Under the pieces are notes generated by a model, which made no database searches, had not been told where the DNA came from, and worked only from the letters and a program-made list of their open reading frames with translations. Positions 53,587 to 62,312 of a stretch of DNA of 64,000 nt are shown piece by piece. A program made the position numbers and the translations under genes. The DNA is taken from assembly GCF_040549465.1 (NCBI RefSeq), contig NZ_JBEPTL010000020.1, positions 1-64,000 of the forward strand, given 5' to 3'. Source of the stretch: Lacisediminihabitans sp040549465 (GTDB lineage: Bacteria > Actinomycetota > Actinomycetes > Actinomycetales > Microbacteriaceae). The stretch's first letter is position 1, and the number at the start of each line of letters is the position of its first letter.

Positions 53587-54234
53587 TCAGTCGACCAGGT
53601 GATCGGTGAGGAATGACGCGGTGCGGGCGAATGCCAGCGCCGCCGCGTTGACGTCGGTCTTGTCGACAATGGTCGCGTTGGCGAAGGAGTGCACGGTACC
53701 GAGGTAACTGAACTCGGTCACCGGGGTGCCGTGATCTTTGAGACGGCCGACGAAAGACTCCGGCTCCTCCCCCTGCCGCCAGTCGTCGGTCTCGGCGAAC
53801 TGCAGCAGCACGGGGCAGGGGATGACGCCGTGCTGCGAAGCGCCGAGGGTCGCGTAGTAGGCGACCACGGCATCCACTGCGCCACCCTGCGCGTGCAGGA
53901 GAGCGAGCCATCCGCCCATCGAGAAGCCGACGACGCCGACCCTCTCGGTGCCCTCTGTGTGGGCGGCCTGGATCACTTCGTCGAGGGAGGCCAGCGCGGT
54001 GGCGACATCCAACTCGTTCATCAGTTCTTCGGCCGTGGCCTCGTCGGTCGTTGCGACGCCGGAAAACAGGTCGGGCACTGCGACACGGTAACCCTGGTGC
54101 TCGAGACCTCGTGCGTAGTTCTCCAGCCACGGTAAGCGGCCATACCAATCGTGCACGAGTACGACGAGAGGTCTGCCCGGTTCGCCGTAGTACAGCGGAG
54201 TCCCCGGGGAGGGAATGGCGACCAGATCCGACAT
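53587..54234 (-). CDS. Dienelactone-hydrolase family protein
   Basis: 215 residues, alpha/beta hydrolase fold. The nucleophile elbow is GFSMGG with Ser105 where classical dienelactone hydrolases have Cys; an acidic residue in AETDDW and the histidine in GTVHSFAN complete a candidate triad. VVLVHDWYGRLPW is the oxyanion region. Chemistry may therefore be esterase-like rather than dienelactone cleavage. ATG start. It lies 102 bases after the fliW end but is not a flagellar gene. Confidence 0.82.
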   Translation of the reverse strand: MSDLVAIPSPGTPLYYGEPGRPLVVLVHDWYGRLPWLENYARGLEHQGYRVAVPDLFSGVATTDEATAEELMNELDVATALASLDEVIQAAHTEGTERVGVVGFSMGGWLALLHAQGGAVDAVVAYYATLGASQHGVIPCPVLLQFAETDDWRQGEEPESFVGRLKDHGTPVTEFSYLGTVHSFANATIVDKTDVNAAALAFARTASFLTDHLVD

Positions 54235-54303
54235 GACGGCCCTTCCGAGAACGATCGCGGTCTCGTTGCCGTCACTCTATCCGAGGGCGCCCCTTCGCGG
54301 AAT

Positions 54304-54352
54304 CAGGCCGACCGGGCGTTCAGGCCGACCGGGCGTTCAGGCCGACCGGGCG
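54304..54352. repeat. 17-base tandem repeat at the 3' end of fliW
   Basis: CAGGCCGACCGGGCGTT is repeated at 54304, 54321 and 54338 (the third partial). The copy at 54338 encodes the FliW C-terminus and each copy contains the stop codon on the minus strand. Confidence 0.75.
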
Positions 54353-54723
54353 AAGGAGAGCTCTGCCCTCAGCGGCCAGTCCTGGCCTTCGAGGATGACC
54401 TGCGCGCAGGAACCCGTTTTCGCGTTGACGATGATCGGCGCCATCAGGTTCATACTGGTGCCGTTCTCGCCGGGGTTGGCCACGACGAGCACCATGGCAT
54501 CCTCCGGGGTGTTCAGGTCGAGCGCGGTACCCTGCTCGTCGGTGATCTCCGGCGAGTAGTCGGGCAGGTACAGCGCGGCGTCGATGACGAAGAGGCGGAT
54601 GGCGTCGTTGTCGACCGAGCGCACCGAGTACAGGCCGTTCGCGCCCTCGATGTCGGTGAGGGTGAAGTCGAGAAGAGGCTCCAGCCCGGGAGGCGGGGTG
54701 ACGAAGGTCAGGGTGGCGCTCAT
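54337..54723 (-). CDS. fliW: Flagellar assembly factor FliW
   Basis: 128 residues (LDFTLTDIEGANGLYSVRS, IRLFVIDAALYLPDYSPEI, NLMAPIIVNAKTGSCAQVIL). FliW binds flagellin and, in bacteria with CsrA, frees or traps CsrA to control hag translation. The ATG overlaps the flgL stop (ATGA), placing it last in the flgN-flgK-flgL-fliW operon. The usual neighbour csrA is not present next to it. Confidence 0.92.
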   Translation of the reverse strand: MSATLTFVTPPPGLEPLLDFTLTDIEGANGLYSVRSVDNDAIRLFVIDAALYLPDYSPEITDEQGTALDLNTPEDAMVLVVANPGENGTSMNLMAPIIVNAKTGSCAQVILEGQDWPLRAELSFARSA

Positions 54724-55610
54724 CGGAGGAAATCCATCAGGGTCGGCTGCAGGGTGCGCGAGGTGATCGCGAGGGCGGCCTGGTAGGTGACCTCCTGCTG
54801 CTTCAACTGGATGATGATCTGGCTGAGGTCAACATCCTCGATGTCGCTTCGTTGGGCCTCGAGCGCTCCTGAGGTTTGCAAGTTGGCGTCCTTCGCTTTC
54901 GTGATCTGGGAGGCACGTGCTCCGACCGAGCTCTGGGCGCTGACCACCGCTGTCGTGGCGTCGTCGATGGCGCCGATACGGGATCCGATGTTCACGCCGG
55001 CGCGCAGGTCGGCGACGATATTGTCGACCAGGGCGAAGACGGAACTCCCACCGGTGCCGAAGACGGCGGCTCCGTCGGCATCCACCTGCACTGTGGTGTT
55101 CGGTGCGATGGGGCGTTGCACGGGGCTGCCGGTGCCGGTGAAAGTGTAGGCGGCCGGCGTGCCGGTGAAGGCGACACCCGTGTCGGAATCGCCGGCGAAG
55201 ACGGTGCGCCCGAGGTAGGTGGTGTTCGCCTGGGCGAGCAGGTCGCTTCTGAGGCCCTCGAGTTCTTTGGCGATCGCCTCCTTGGCGGTCACCGACAGGC
55301 TTCCGTCGTTGGCGCCCTGCACAGTGAGGTCTCGCACCTTGTTGAGGATCGCGGTGCTGGCCGACATGGCGGAGTCGATGGTGGTGAGCCAGTTGCCGCC
55401 GTCGTCGATGTTGCGACCGTACTGGGCTGTGGCGCTCTGCGCGACGCGCACGCGCATCGAATCCGCCGTGCCGGCCGGGTCGTCCGATGGCACGGCGATC
55501 TTCTTGAGGCTCGAGGCGGTGTTCTGCAGGCGGGCGAGCTGGGCTGCGCTCGACTGCAGGTTCAACGACGCGGTGGTCATTCTGGTCTGGGCGGTCACAC
55601 GGGTGAGCAT
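54720..55610 (-). CDS. flgL: Flagellar hook-associated protein FlgL (HAP3)
   Basis: 296 residues, flagellin-like. The N-terminal helix is VTAQTRMTTASLNLQSSAAQ and the C-terminal helix is LSQIIIQLKQQEVTYQAALAITSRTLQPTLMDFLR, the usual terminal coiled coil. It forms the junction between FlgK and the flagellin filament. It starts four bases after the flgK stop and overlaps fliW by four bases. Confidence 0.92.
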   Translation of the reverse strand: MLTRVTAQTRMTTASLNLQSSAAQLARLQNTASSLKKIAVPSDDPAGTADSMRVRVAQSATAQYGRNIDDGGNWLTTIDSAMSASTAILNKVRDLTVQGANDGSLSVTAKEAIAKELEGLRSDLLAQANTTYLGRTVFAGDSDTGVAFTGTPAAYTFTGTGSPVQRPIAPNTTVQVDADGAAVFGTGGSSVFALVDNIVADLRAGVNIGSRIGAIDDATTAVVSAQSSVGARASQITKAKDANLQTSGALEAQRSDIEDVDLSQIIIQLKQQEVTYQAALAITSRTLQPTLMDFLR

Positions 55611-55613
55611 GGG

Positions 55614-57038
55614 CTACCTTCCGACGATTCCGGTGTGGTTGATGAGCACGTCGAGCATCTGATCGACGGCGGTCATCACGCGGGCGGCGCCCTGGTATGC
55701 GGTTTGGAACGTGAGCATGTTGACGTTCTCCTCGTCGAGGTCGACCGAGGAGTTCGACAGCTGCGCGCTGGAGGCGGATGTCGCGGCCGACTCGGCCAGC
55801 GTCGCCTGCTGCAACGCGCTCTTGGTGGTGACGCCGATCGTGGTCACGAAGGTCGACCAGACGGAGTCAGGGGAGTCGGATGCGCTGCCGAGGGCGGCGA
55901 TCGCGACGGCATTGGCATTGTCGAGCGCACCCGCACCAGGAGTACCGGTGGCGATGTCGGCGGCCGAAGTCGGGATCACGCTGAGCCCGAGTGCCGCTGG
56001 CCCGCTGGCCGAGACGCCGAAGAAGTCGAGCCCGGTCGCTCCGCTGCTGGTGCCTCCGGCCTGGTGTGCCGTGTTCACCTTGTCAGCGAGATAGGTGGCA
56101 AAAGCGTTGTAGCTCGCGGCGGCCTCGGCGATCGAACCGCCGGTCCCGGTGGCATTGGCAGCGGCCAGCATCGCCACCGACCCGGCCATCTCGCCCGACT
56201 CGACGGCGACGGTGAAGCCGGGGCGACCGGCCCATTCGAGTGTGACTGCGGAGGCGCCCGCTCCGGCCATGGTGGTGCTGCCCACGACGTTGACGGCGCG
56301 GAAGGTGTCGCCGGTGACGAGGGCGTTGCCGCCGACCAGCACCTCGGCCGTGCCATCCGGCAGGTCTCGCACGGTGCCACCGGTGAGAGCAGCGATCGTG
56401 GTGGTGAGCGTGTTGCGCTGGTCGAGGAGTTCGTTGGCAGAGCCACCGGACGCGAGGGTCGAGCGGATCTGGCCGTTGAGGGCGGCAACCTGCTGGCCAG
56501 CGCTGTTCAGCTCGTCGGCCATGCCGCTGAGCTTGCTGCGCGTCTCCGACCATTCGTCGTTCACGGCGTTGTAACCGCCGGCGATCTGCGAGACCAGTGA
56601 GTTCGCCTGCAGGAGCAGCACTCCGGTCGGTGCCGCATCGCCGGGATGGTTCGCCACGTCTCCCCAGGCGGACCAGAAACCCAGCAGCTGGGCCGAAACG
56701 CCGCCGGTGCCAGGCTCATGGAGCGAGGCCTGGATGGAGGTGAGTGCATTGGAGCGAACGGCGAGGTTGCCGGATGTCGCGGCAGAGGTTCGCACTCTCG
56801 CGTCGAGGTAGGCGTCGCCGAGGCGGGCAACCCCGTCGACGGAGACTCCCTGCCCCACCTGGGCACGTCCCGACAGCGGTCCGACCTGCGCGAGCGAGCC
56901 GATGGCAGAGGTGGTCAGGCGCTGGCGGGTGTAGCCGACAGTCGACGCGTTGGTCATGTTCTGGCCGACGACATCGAGGCCACGGCGCGCGGCGGTGAGA
57001 CCGGTGTACGCCGTGGTGAGACCGCTGAATGTGCTCAT
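55614..57038 (-). CDS. flgK: Flagellar hook-associated protein FlgK (HAP1)
   Basis: 474 residues. The N-terminal rod-like helix is MSTFSGLTTAYTGLTAARRGL with QNMTNASTVGYTRQRL; the C-terminal helix is DLDEENVNMLTFQTAYQGAARVMTAVDQMLD. The central part is Ala/Ser/Thr-rich and variable. The ATG at 57038 has GAGGA seven bases upstream. It is ten bases after flgN. Confidence 0.93.
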   Translation of the reverse strand: MSTFSGLTTAYTGLTAARRGLDVVGQNMTNASTVGYTRQRLTTSAIGSLAQVGPLSGRAQVGQGVSVDGVARLGDAYLDARVRTSAATSGNLAVRSNALTSIQASLHEPGTGGVSAQLLGFWSAWGDVANHPGDAAPTGVLLLQANSLVSQIAGGYNAVNDEWSETRSKLSGMADELNSAGQQVAALNGQIRSTLASGGSANELLDQRNTLTTTIAALTGGTVRDLPDGTAEVLVGGNALVTGDTFRAVNVVGSTTMAGAGASAVTLEWAGRPGFTVAVESGEMAGSVAMLAAANATGTGGSIAEAAASYNAFATYLADKVNTAHQAGGTSSGATGLDFFGVSASGPAALGLSVIPTSAADIATGTPGAGALDNANAVAIAALGSASDSPDSVWSTFVTTIGVTTKSALQQATLAESAATSASSAQLSNSSVDLDEENVNMLTFQTAYQGAARVMTAVDQMLDVLINHTGIVGR

Positions 57039-57048
57039 CCGTCGTTCC

Positions 57049-57534
57049 TCAGAGGGTGAAGTCGAACATCTGGGCGGAGGTCGAGCCTTGCCCCGATGCG
57101 CCGTTGGCGTTGTAGGTGCCGCTCTCCGTGCCGCCATCGGCCTGGGCATCCTGAATGAACCGGATGGCGGTGCGCAGGTAATGCTCGTTGAGATCGCGCA
57201 ATTCTTTGATCTGGTTGGTCTGCTCGGTGAGCGCCGCGAGATGCGCGGCGAAGATGTCGGCCCACGGACCGGATGGTGCCTTCGCGACGAGTTCGCGCAG
57301 TGTGACGTTCTCGTCAGCTCCCCATTCGGCAGCGACGATGGATGCCTCGACGGTGCGGGCGAACCCGGCATTACGGAGTCGCTCCATCACCTGCTCCACC
57401 TCACGGGTGGCGTACTGCAGCCAGCGGGACTTACCGGAGGTCAGCAAAAACTGCTCCTCCTCCAGCTTGAAAGCCAGGAGGTCGAGTAGCTCGCGCTCAC
57501 GCCACAAACACGCTGATAGTTCGTTCGCGCTCAT
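57049..57534 (-). CDS. flgN: Flagellar export chaperone FlgN
   Basis: 161 residues, helical. SANELSACLWRERELLDLLAFKLEEEQFLLTSG is the FlgN N-terminal pattern. It is the export chaperone for FlgK and FlgL, whose genes follow. The ATG at 57534 is chosen because CTGGAG lies seven bases upstream; a start at 57597 would add 21 residues that do not look conserved. First gene of the operon, with a sigma28-type promoter 89 bases upstream. Confidence 0.85.
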   Translation of the reverse strand: MSANELSACLWRERELLDLLAFKLEEEQFLLTSGKSRWLQYATREVEQVMERLRNAGFARTVEASIVAAEWGADENVTLRELVAKAPSGPWADIFAAHLAALTEQTNQIKELRDLNEHYLRTAIRFIQDAQADGGTESGTYNANGASGQGSTSAQMFDFTL

Positions 57535-57622
57535 GTCTGCTCCAGTTCGATCGTCGGCTAATGCGGACGTTCCTCCAGATCGTGCAACCGACTGCATGGG
57601 TCTCCACCTCGTTCATGGATGA

Positions 57623-57649
57623 CTATCGGCAAGGGTACCTCCCGGGTTA
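57623..57649 (-). promoter_or_regulatory. Sigma28-type promoter of the flgN operon
   Basis: On the minus strand, TAAC (57649-57646), 15 bases and GCCGATAG (57630-57623) match the FliA/SigD consensus TAAA-N15-GCCGATAA closely. The same pattern with identical boxes precedes fliC. It drives flgN-flgK-flgL-fliW. Confidence 0.85.
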
Positions 57650-57968
57650 GGGAGATCGGCGGCGGCTTCCTGAGAGTCGGCACAGCCGGTATACGTCGCG
57701 CTGTCCACAACCTGGAGGACATTTTGGCCGTTTCGGGGTACAGCTTCCCCCGGATTGGGGGCAGGTTTGAGCCAAACTCGGTGGTTTTTGACCCCTCTCA
57801 GCCCGATAGAGTCCAAGCAGATCGACGGAAACCCCCGGTTCTGACGGTCACCCGGAGCTACACGCAAGACCCGAAACGCACCACAACTTTTACCCGAAAA
57901 ACCAAGTTTTTGATCAGACGTCGTGATGACGTCGGCCGAGACGCGATCACTGGGATCGCACACGGGGG
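57650..57968. other. Non-coding region ahead of the flagellar sigma gene
   Basis: About 320 bases without a supported gene. Small hairpins (for example CCCCCGGATTGGGGG near 57758) and a pair of ACGTC/GACGT arms near 57918-57932 are visible. CCCGATAG (57802-57809) resembles a sigma28 -10 but has no -35 partner. The promoter of the sigma gene must lie here but cannot be pinned down. Confidence 0.55.
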
Positions 57969-58787
57969 ATGGCAGTGAATCGGACAGAGCGCAACGCACT
58001 GGTGGTGGAGAACCTTCCACTTGTCGGCTACCTGGTTTCAGAGGTCTGGGCGAAAGCCACTCACCTCTCACGCGACGACCTCGCATCGGCGGGAGCTGTC
58101 GCCCTGATCACTTCGGCTGACTCCTTCAACCCGGAGCTCGGCATCCCCTTCGGCGCATTCGCTCGCAAGCGCATCGTCGGCGCCTTCGCTGACGAGATGC
58201 GTTCGAGCGACTGGGCCACCCGCGGTGCGCGTCGCCGCATCAAGGAGACCACCGCCGTGCAGGACGCGCTCACCGCCGGTCTCGGTCGCGCACCGAGCGT
58301 CGACGAGATCGCCTCGGCGATGGGTGTCGATCGCGAGGAAGCCGCCGCGGGACTCACGGACGCCGCACGGGTCGTCTCCGCACTCGATGACACCACCGCC
58401 GAGTTCCTCATCGCCGACTCCGCACTTCCCGAAGAATCGCTCCTCTCTACTGAGCGTCTCGGATACCTCAGGGCCGCCATCGAATCCCTGCCGGAGAAGA
58501 TGCGTACCATCGTCACCCAGGTCTACTTCGACGACCGCTCGGTCAAAGAGATTGCGGAAGAGCTCGGCATCACCCACTCCGCTGTGTCGCAGCAGCGTGC
58601 TGAGGCCATCCGCCTACTGCGCGACGGACTCGAGACCCACTACTCGGATTCGCCGGCGGAGTACGCACCCGTCTCGCGCATCGCTCCGGCAGCACGCAGC
58701 GCCTACCTGGCCCGCGTCGCGAGCAACGCCCTCGCCGGGATGTCGCACATCGCCCAGCAGCGCGCCACAAGCGCCGCAGCATCCTGA
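57969..58787 (+). CDS. fliA: Flagellar-type sigma factor (FliA/WhiG family)
   Basis: 272 residues. No region 1; region 2 at about 12-85 (DLASAGAVALITSADSFNPE, FGAFARKRIVGAFADEMRSSDWA), region 3 at about 95-140, and region 4 with the helix-turn-helix IAEELGITHSAVSQQRAEAI. It should recognise the TAAC-N15-GCCGATAG promoters found before flgN and fliC. ATG with a GGGGG track directly upstream; GTG two codons later is an alternative. The C-terminus extends about 40 residues beyond region 4. No FlgM anti-sigma gene is seen nearby. Confidence 0.92.
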   Translation: MAVNRTERNALVVENLPLVGYLVSEVWAKATHLSRDDLASAGAVALITSADSFNPELGIPFGAFARKRIVGAFADEMRSSDWATRGARRRIKETTAVQDALTAGLGRAPSVDEIASAMGVDREEAAAGLTDAARVVSALDDTTAEFLIADSALPEESLLSTERLGYLRAAIESLPEKMRTIVTQVYFDDRSVKEIAEELGITHSAVSQQRAEAIRLLRDGLETHYSDSPAEYAPVSRIAPAARSAYLARVASNALAGMSHIAQQRATSAAAS

Positions 58788-58816
58788 AAAAAATAAAAAA
58801 GTTTCAGCCCGGCTCC

Positions 58817-58843
58817 TAACGCGCTTGCGCAGGATGCCGATAG
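58817..58843 (+). promoter_or_regulatory. Sigma28-type promoter of fliC
   Basis: TAAC (58817-58820), 15 bases (58821-58835) and GCCGATAG (58836-58843). The match to the FliA consensus is close and the boxes are identical to those before flgN. Transcription would start about 55 bases before the fliC ATG. Confidence 0.88.
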
Positions 58844-58904
58844 CTGAAGGTGTCGGACCACGGATGGGCCGATTCATTCAACCCACATCACGGAGGAATA
58901 CATC

Positions 58905-59738
58905 ATGGGTTTCCAGGTAAACACCAACGTTTCGGCACTCAACTCGTACCGTAACCTCAGCAACACGCAGAACGATCTCGCCAAGTCCCTGGAGAAGCTG
59001 TCCAGTGGTCTCCGCATCAACCACGCGGCGGATGACGCAGCTGGTCTCGCAATCTCCCAGGGTCTGCAGTCGCAGGTCGGAGGCCTCATGGTCGCCAGCC
59101 GCAACGCGCAGGACGGCATCAGCGTCATCCAGACCGCTGAAGGTTCGCTCTCCGAGGTTCAGACCATCCTGCAGCGCGTTCGTGACCTCGCTGTTCAGTC
59201 CGGTAACGACTCGAACAACGCAGACTCACGTACCGCCATTCAGACCGAAGTTACGGCACTCGGCGACGAGCTGACACGAATCAGCACATCGGCGAACTTC
59301 AACGGCACCCAGCTGCTGACAGGTGCGGCCACCACTGCCGGACTGACGTTCCAGATCGGTGCCGGTTCGTCCGCGGCAAACGACCAGATCAACGTGAAGA
59401 CGACGGATGTCGCCGCGATCGCCACCGCGGTCAACGCAATGACGTTCACCGACAGCGCCGCGGCGCTCACGTCGATCGCGTCGGCCGAGACCCAGATCAC
59501 CTCGGTGTCGACCGCTCGCGCCAACCTTGGTGCGCAGCAGAACCGGTTCGAGAGCGTCATTCGCAACCTCAGTGTCTCGACGGAGAACCTGACGGCGGCG
59601 AAGTCGCGCATCACCGACACCGACATGGCGTCGGAGATGGTCAAGTACACCCGCTCGAACATCCTGTCGCAGGCCGGCACGGCGATGCTCGCGCAGGCCA
59701 ACCAGTCGAACCAGGGCGTTCTTCAGCTCCTTCGCTAA
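58905..59738 (+). CDS. fliC: Flagellin
   Basis: 277 residues, the filament subunit. The conserved D0/D1 N-terminus (GFQVNTNVSALNSYRNLSNT, LSSGLRINHAADDAAGLAIS) and C-terminus (SRITDTDMASEMVKYTRSNIL, QANQSNQGVLQLLR) are complete; the variable outer domains are almost absent, so this is a minimal flagellin. GGAGGA lies seven bases upstream of the ATG. A strong hairpin follows. Confidence 0.97.
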   Translation: MGFQVNTNVSALNSYRNLSNTQNDLAKSLEKLSSGLRINHAADDAAGLAISQGLQSQVGGLMVASRNAQDGISVIQTAEGSLSEVQTILQRVRDLAVQSGNDSNNADSRTAIQTEVTALGDELTRISTSANFNGTQLLTGAATTAGLTFQIGAGSSAANDQINVKTTDVAAIATAVNAMTFTDSAAALTSIASAETQITSVSTARANLGAQQNRFESVIRNLSVSTENLTAAKSRITDTDMASEMVKYTRSNILSQAGTAMLAQANQSNQGVLQLLR

Positions 59739-59770
59739 ATCGGGCCCCTTCACTACCTAGGGGAGTGATC

Positions 59771-59830
59771 AACGCCCGGTGGCGGTCGAGGTGAGAACTG
59801 GACCTCTCGCCGTGATTGCCGCCGGGCGTT
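59771..59830 (+). terminator. Hairpin after fliC
   Basis: AACGCCCGG and following bases (59771-59785) pair with TTGCCGCCGGGCGTT (59816-59830) with one G-U pair, and an inner GAGGT/ACCTC stem lies in the loop. It starts 32 bases after the fliC stop and is 60 bases before fliD, so it may terminate or attenuate between them. Confidence 0.75.
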
Positions 59831-59890
59831 TACCCGCGTACACAGCACCAACGACAATTTCACCGACGACGACCTGATCGGAGGATCGAC

Positions 59891-61273
59891 ATGGGAATCT
59901 CACTCGACGGCCTGTCCAGTGGACTGGACACCACGACTCTCATCGCGAGCCTCATGCAGGCCGAAGCGCAGCCCCAGACTCTGCTCAAGAACCAGATCAG
60001 CAACGTCAACAACGAAATCGCCGCCTACCAGGCCCTCAACGCCAAGATCTCCGCTCTCGCGGATCTCGCGAAATCGTCGGCAAAACCCGGAGCTCTCGAC
60101 CTCTATAAGGCGACGACGAGTTCCACCACCCTCACCGCGACGACCGGTGCCGGTGCGACGGGGGGCGAACTGCAGGTCGTCGTCAGTGCACTCGCCACCT
60201 CGCAGATCGGCGTCTCGGCGGCCATGGCCACCTGGCCGTCCCCCGGTACTCTCACCATCGTCGGGCACGCTGGAACCGCCGTCGAGATCACGCCGGCCTC
60301 AGACTCCCTCGACGACGTCGTCAAGGCGGTCAATGCTTCCGCCGCCGGCGTCACAGCGACCAAAGTCGCGGCCGGCACCGATCCCGTGTCGGGTGAGAAG
60401 CAGTACCGCATCCAGTTCTCCAGCAAGACCACCGGCGCGGACTCGTCCTTCGAGGTGCACACCGGCGCTGCGGTCGATGTCTCCGCTGCCAACAATGTTC
60501 TGACCGCTTCCGGTGCAGCGGTGATCAAGACCGCGCAGGATGCCTCGATCACCCTGTGGGGCGGAACCTCGGCCGAGCAGGTCATCACCTCGGCGAGCAA
60601 CACCTTCACCGACCTGCTTCCGGGTGTGAACGTCACGGTCACGGCCGTCTCTACCGACCCCGTCACGATCACCGTCGCGAGAGATGCCGCCCAGGTCAGT
60701 ACCCTCACCAGCAGCCTGGTCGATTCGCTGAAATCGGTGTTCTCCCTCATCAGCACGAACTCGACGGTGAGCTCAAGCGTCGGGTCAGACGGTCAGACCG
60801 CGGTCAAGAGTGGCATCTTCGCCGGCGACAGCACCGTGCGCGACATCAACCAGAAGATTCTCACCGCGGCATCGATGCCGATCAACGGGCATTCGCCATC
60901 CGAGTACGGCATCACGGTGACCCGCGACGGCACCCTGACCTTCGACAAAGACAAGTTCACCGCGGCGCTTGCGGCCGACCCGGCCACCGTGAACGCGGTG
61001 GTGACCGAGATCGCATCGCGCGTCGCCGCGGCGGCCACGAATGCGTCCGACAAGTACACCGGAACTCTCACCGGCAAAATCACCGGGGACCAGTCGCAGG
61101 CGCGGAGCCTCGGCGACCAGGTGGCCAGCTGGGACATCCGCCTCGCCAGCCGCAAGGCCGGCCTCGAGCGCACCTACTCCGCCATGGAGGTCATGCTCAG
61201 CAACCTCAAAGCACAGCAGGCCAGCCTCACCTCGCAACTTTCCTCTCTCGGCAGCTCAACGACGGGAAACTAA
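59891..61273 (+). CDS. fliD: Flagellar hook-associated protein FliD (filament cap)
   Basis: 460 residues. N-terminus GISLDGLSSGLDTTTLIASL and LLKNQISNVNNEIAAYQALN, the FliD_N pattern; the C-terminal FliD_C part ends in a coiled coil (KAGLERTYSAMEVMLSNLKAQQ). It caps the growing filament. The ATG at 59891 has GGAGGA seven bases upstream and is preferred over an upstream TTG. It is followed two bases later by fliS. Confidence 0.93.
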   Translation: MGISLDGLSSGLDTTTLIASLMQAEAQPQTLLKNQISNVNNEIAAYQALNAKISALADLAKSSAKPGALDLYKATTSSTTLTATTGAGATGGELQVVVSALATSQIGVSAAMATWPSPGTLTIVGHAGTAVEITPASDSLDDVVKAVNASAAGVTATKVAAGTDPVSGEKQYRIQFSSKTTGADSSFEVHTGAAVDVSAANNVLTASGAAVIKTAQDASITLWGGTSAEQVITSASNTFTDLLPGVNVTVTAVSTDPVTITVARDAAQVSTLTSSLVDSLKSVFSLISTNSTVSSSVGSDGQTAVKSGIFAGDSTVRDINQKILTAASMPINGHSPSEYGITVTRDGTLTFDKDKFTAALAADPATVNAVVTEIASRVAAAATNASDKYTGTLTGKITGDQSQARSLGDQVASWDIRLASRKAGLERTYSAMEVMLSNLKAQQASLTSQLSSLGSSTTGN

Positions 61274-61275
61274 CC

Positions 61276-61722
61276 ATGACGATGACGACTCTCAGCGCCC
61301 AGCGTTCGCAGTACAACAACGACGCGATACTCTCGGCGTCTCCGGTTCGACTGCTCACGATGCTCTACGACAGGCTGCTGCTCGACCTCGGTCGCGCGGA
61401 GATCGCCCACTCGCAGTTCGACTGGCCGGTGATGTCGTCCAACCTTCTTCACGCCCAGGCGATCGTCTCGGAACTCAGCACCTCACTGAAGGTTGAGTTG
61501 TGGGATGGCGGCGACAACCTACTGGCGCTCTACAACTACTGCAACGGGCTGCTCATCACGTCCAATGTGCGGCGCGATGCCTCGGGCATCCGTGAGACCA
61601 TCGAGCTGTTCGAACCACTGCGCCAGGCCTGGCACGAGGCGGCCGGTCAGCTCTCGGTGCCGAACCGCTCGGATCTGACAGGTTCACAGTCCACCGACTC
61701 GAGGGAGCTCGGCGTTGCCTGA
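61276..61722 (+). CDS. fliS: Flagellin export chaperone FliS
   Basis: 148 residues. The FliS pattern is clear: AILSASPVRLLTMLYDRLLLDL, LHAQAIVSELSTSLKVELWDGGDNLLALYNYCNG. It binds the C-terminus of flagellin. A polar tail of about 20 residues follows the four-helix core. Its stop overlaps the next gene, which starts at TTG 61715. Confidence 0.93.
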   Translation: MTMTTLSAQRSQYNNDAILSASPVRLLTMLYDRLLLDLGRAEIAHSQFDWPVMSSNLLHAQAIVSELSTSLKVELWDGGDNLLALYNYCNGLLITSNVRRDASGIRETIELFEPLRQAWHEAAGQLSVPNRSDLTGSQSTDSRELGVA

Positions 61723-62035
61723 CACTCAGACCAACTGGGACAACTGGGTCGCCGTGCTCTCGGCGATGGAGGCCAGCCTCACCGACGCGGATGCCACGAC
61801 CGACTGGGACGACGAGTTGGATGCTGCGGCTCCGGTCTGGGTGATCCCCGACGAGATCGGTCCGCTCCCCGCCGAGCTCCGCGACCACGCGGCGCGGGTG
61901 CTGCAAGCCCAGGACGAGACGATCCGCCGGCTCGAAGGCCACCGCGAGGTGACTGGACGGCACCTCGCCGCGCTGCGCTCGATCCCCTCCGGATTGCAGG
62001 GCGGACACTCCGCGTACCTCGACGTCACAGGCTGA
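61715..62035 (+). CDS. Small helical protein in the FliT position
   Basis: 106 residues, acidic N-terminus (ADATTDWDDELDAA) and a helical C-terminal half (LRDHAARVLQAQDETIRRLEGHREV). TTG start with GGGAG seven bases upstream; it overlaps fliS by eight bases, so it is translationally coupled. The position after fliS is where fliT, the FliD chaperone, is often found, but no FliT signature is certain. Confidence 0.65.
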   Translation: MPDTQTNWDNWVAVLSAMEASLTDADATTDWDDELDAAAPVWVIPDEIGPLPAELRDHAARVLQAQDETIRRLEGHREVTGRHLAALRSIPSGLQGGHSAYLDVTG

Positions 62036-62312
62036 CGAAACCATAGAGGACGCTGCAGTTAGGCGGAGATCCGGAGCGGTGACAGGTCTATCAATCAGGA
62101 TCGGACCCCGACTAGACACGCTTACGGCATCATCCTCGACATCTGGTTGGAATGCACCCCAAACCGACGCCACGGCCACGGATCCCGTGCACGCGACCGA
62201 CCGCTGCCGACTCGACCGCAGTAACGACTAAGGAGTGTCCGCAGATGGTTCCGCTTGACGACACAGCTTGACGACGCACCTCGGGGTCGGTGTGCCCACG
62301 AATTGATCGTCT
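62036..62312. other. Non-coding stretch after the flagellar cluster
   Basis: About 280 bases between the end of the flagellar genes and a leftward membrane-protein gene. No gene, RNA or strong repeat is supported. A ribosome-binding-like AAGGAG near 62232 precedes an eight-codon frame, too short to call. This marks the edge of the flagellar module. Confidence 0.5.

Noticed and set aside
57802..57809. CCCGATAG as sigma28 promoter of fliA
   Set aside because: The position of the -35 reads GGTT, so only half the promoter is present.
60556..61275. In-frame upstream extension of fliS through fliD
   Set aside because: It would overlap almost half of fliD in another frame; FliS homology begins at the ATG 61276.
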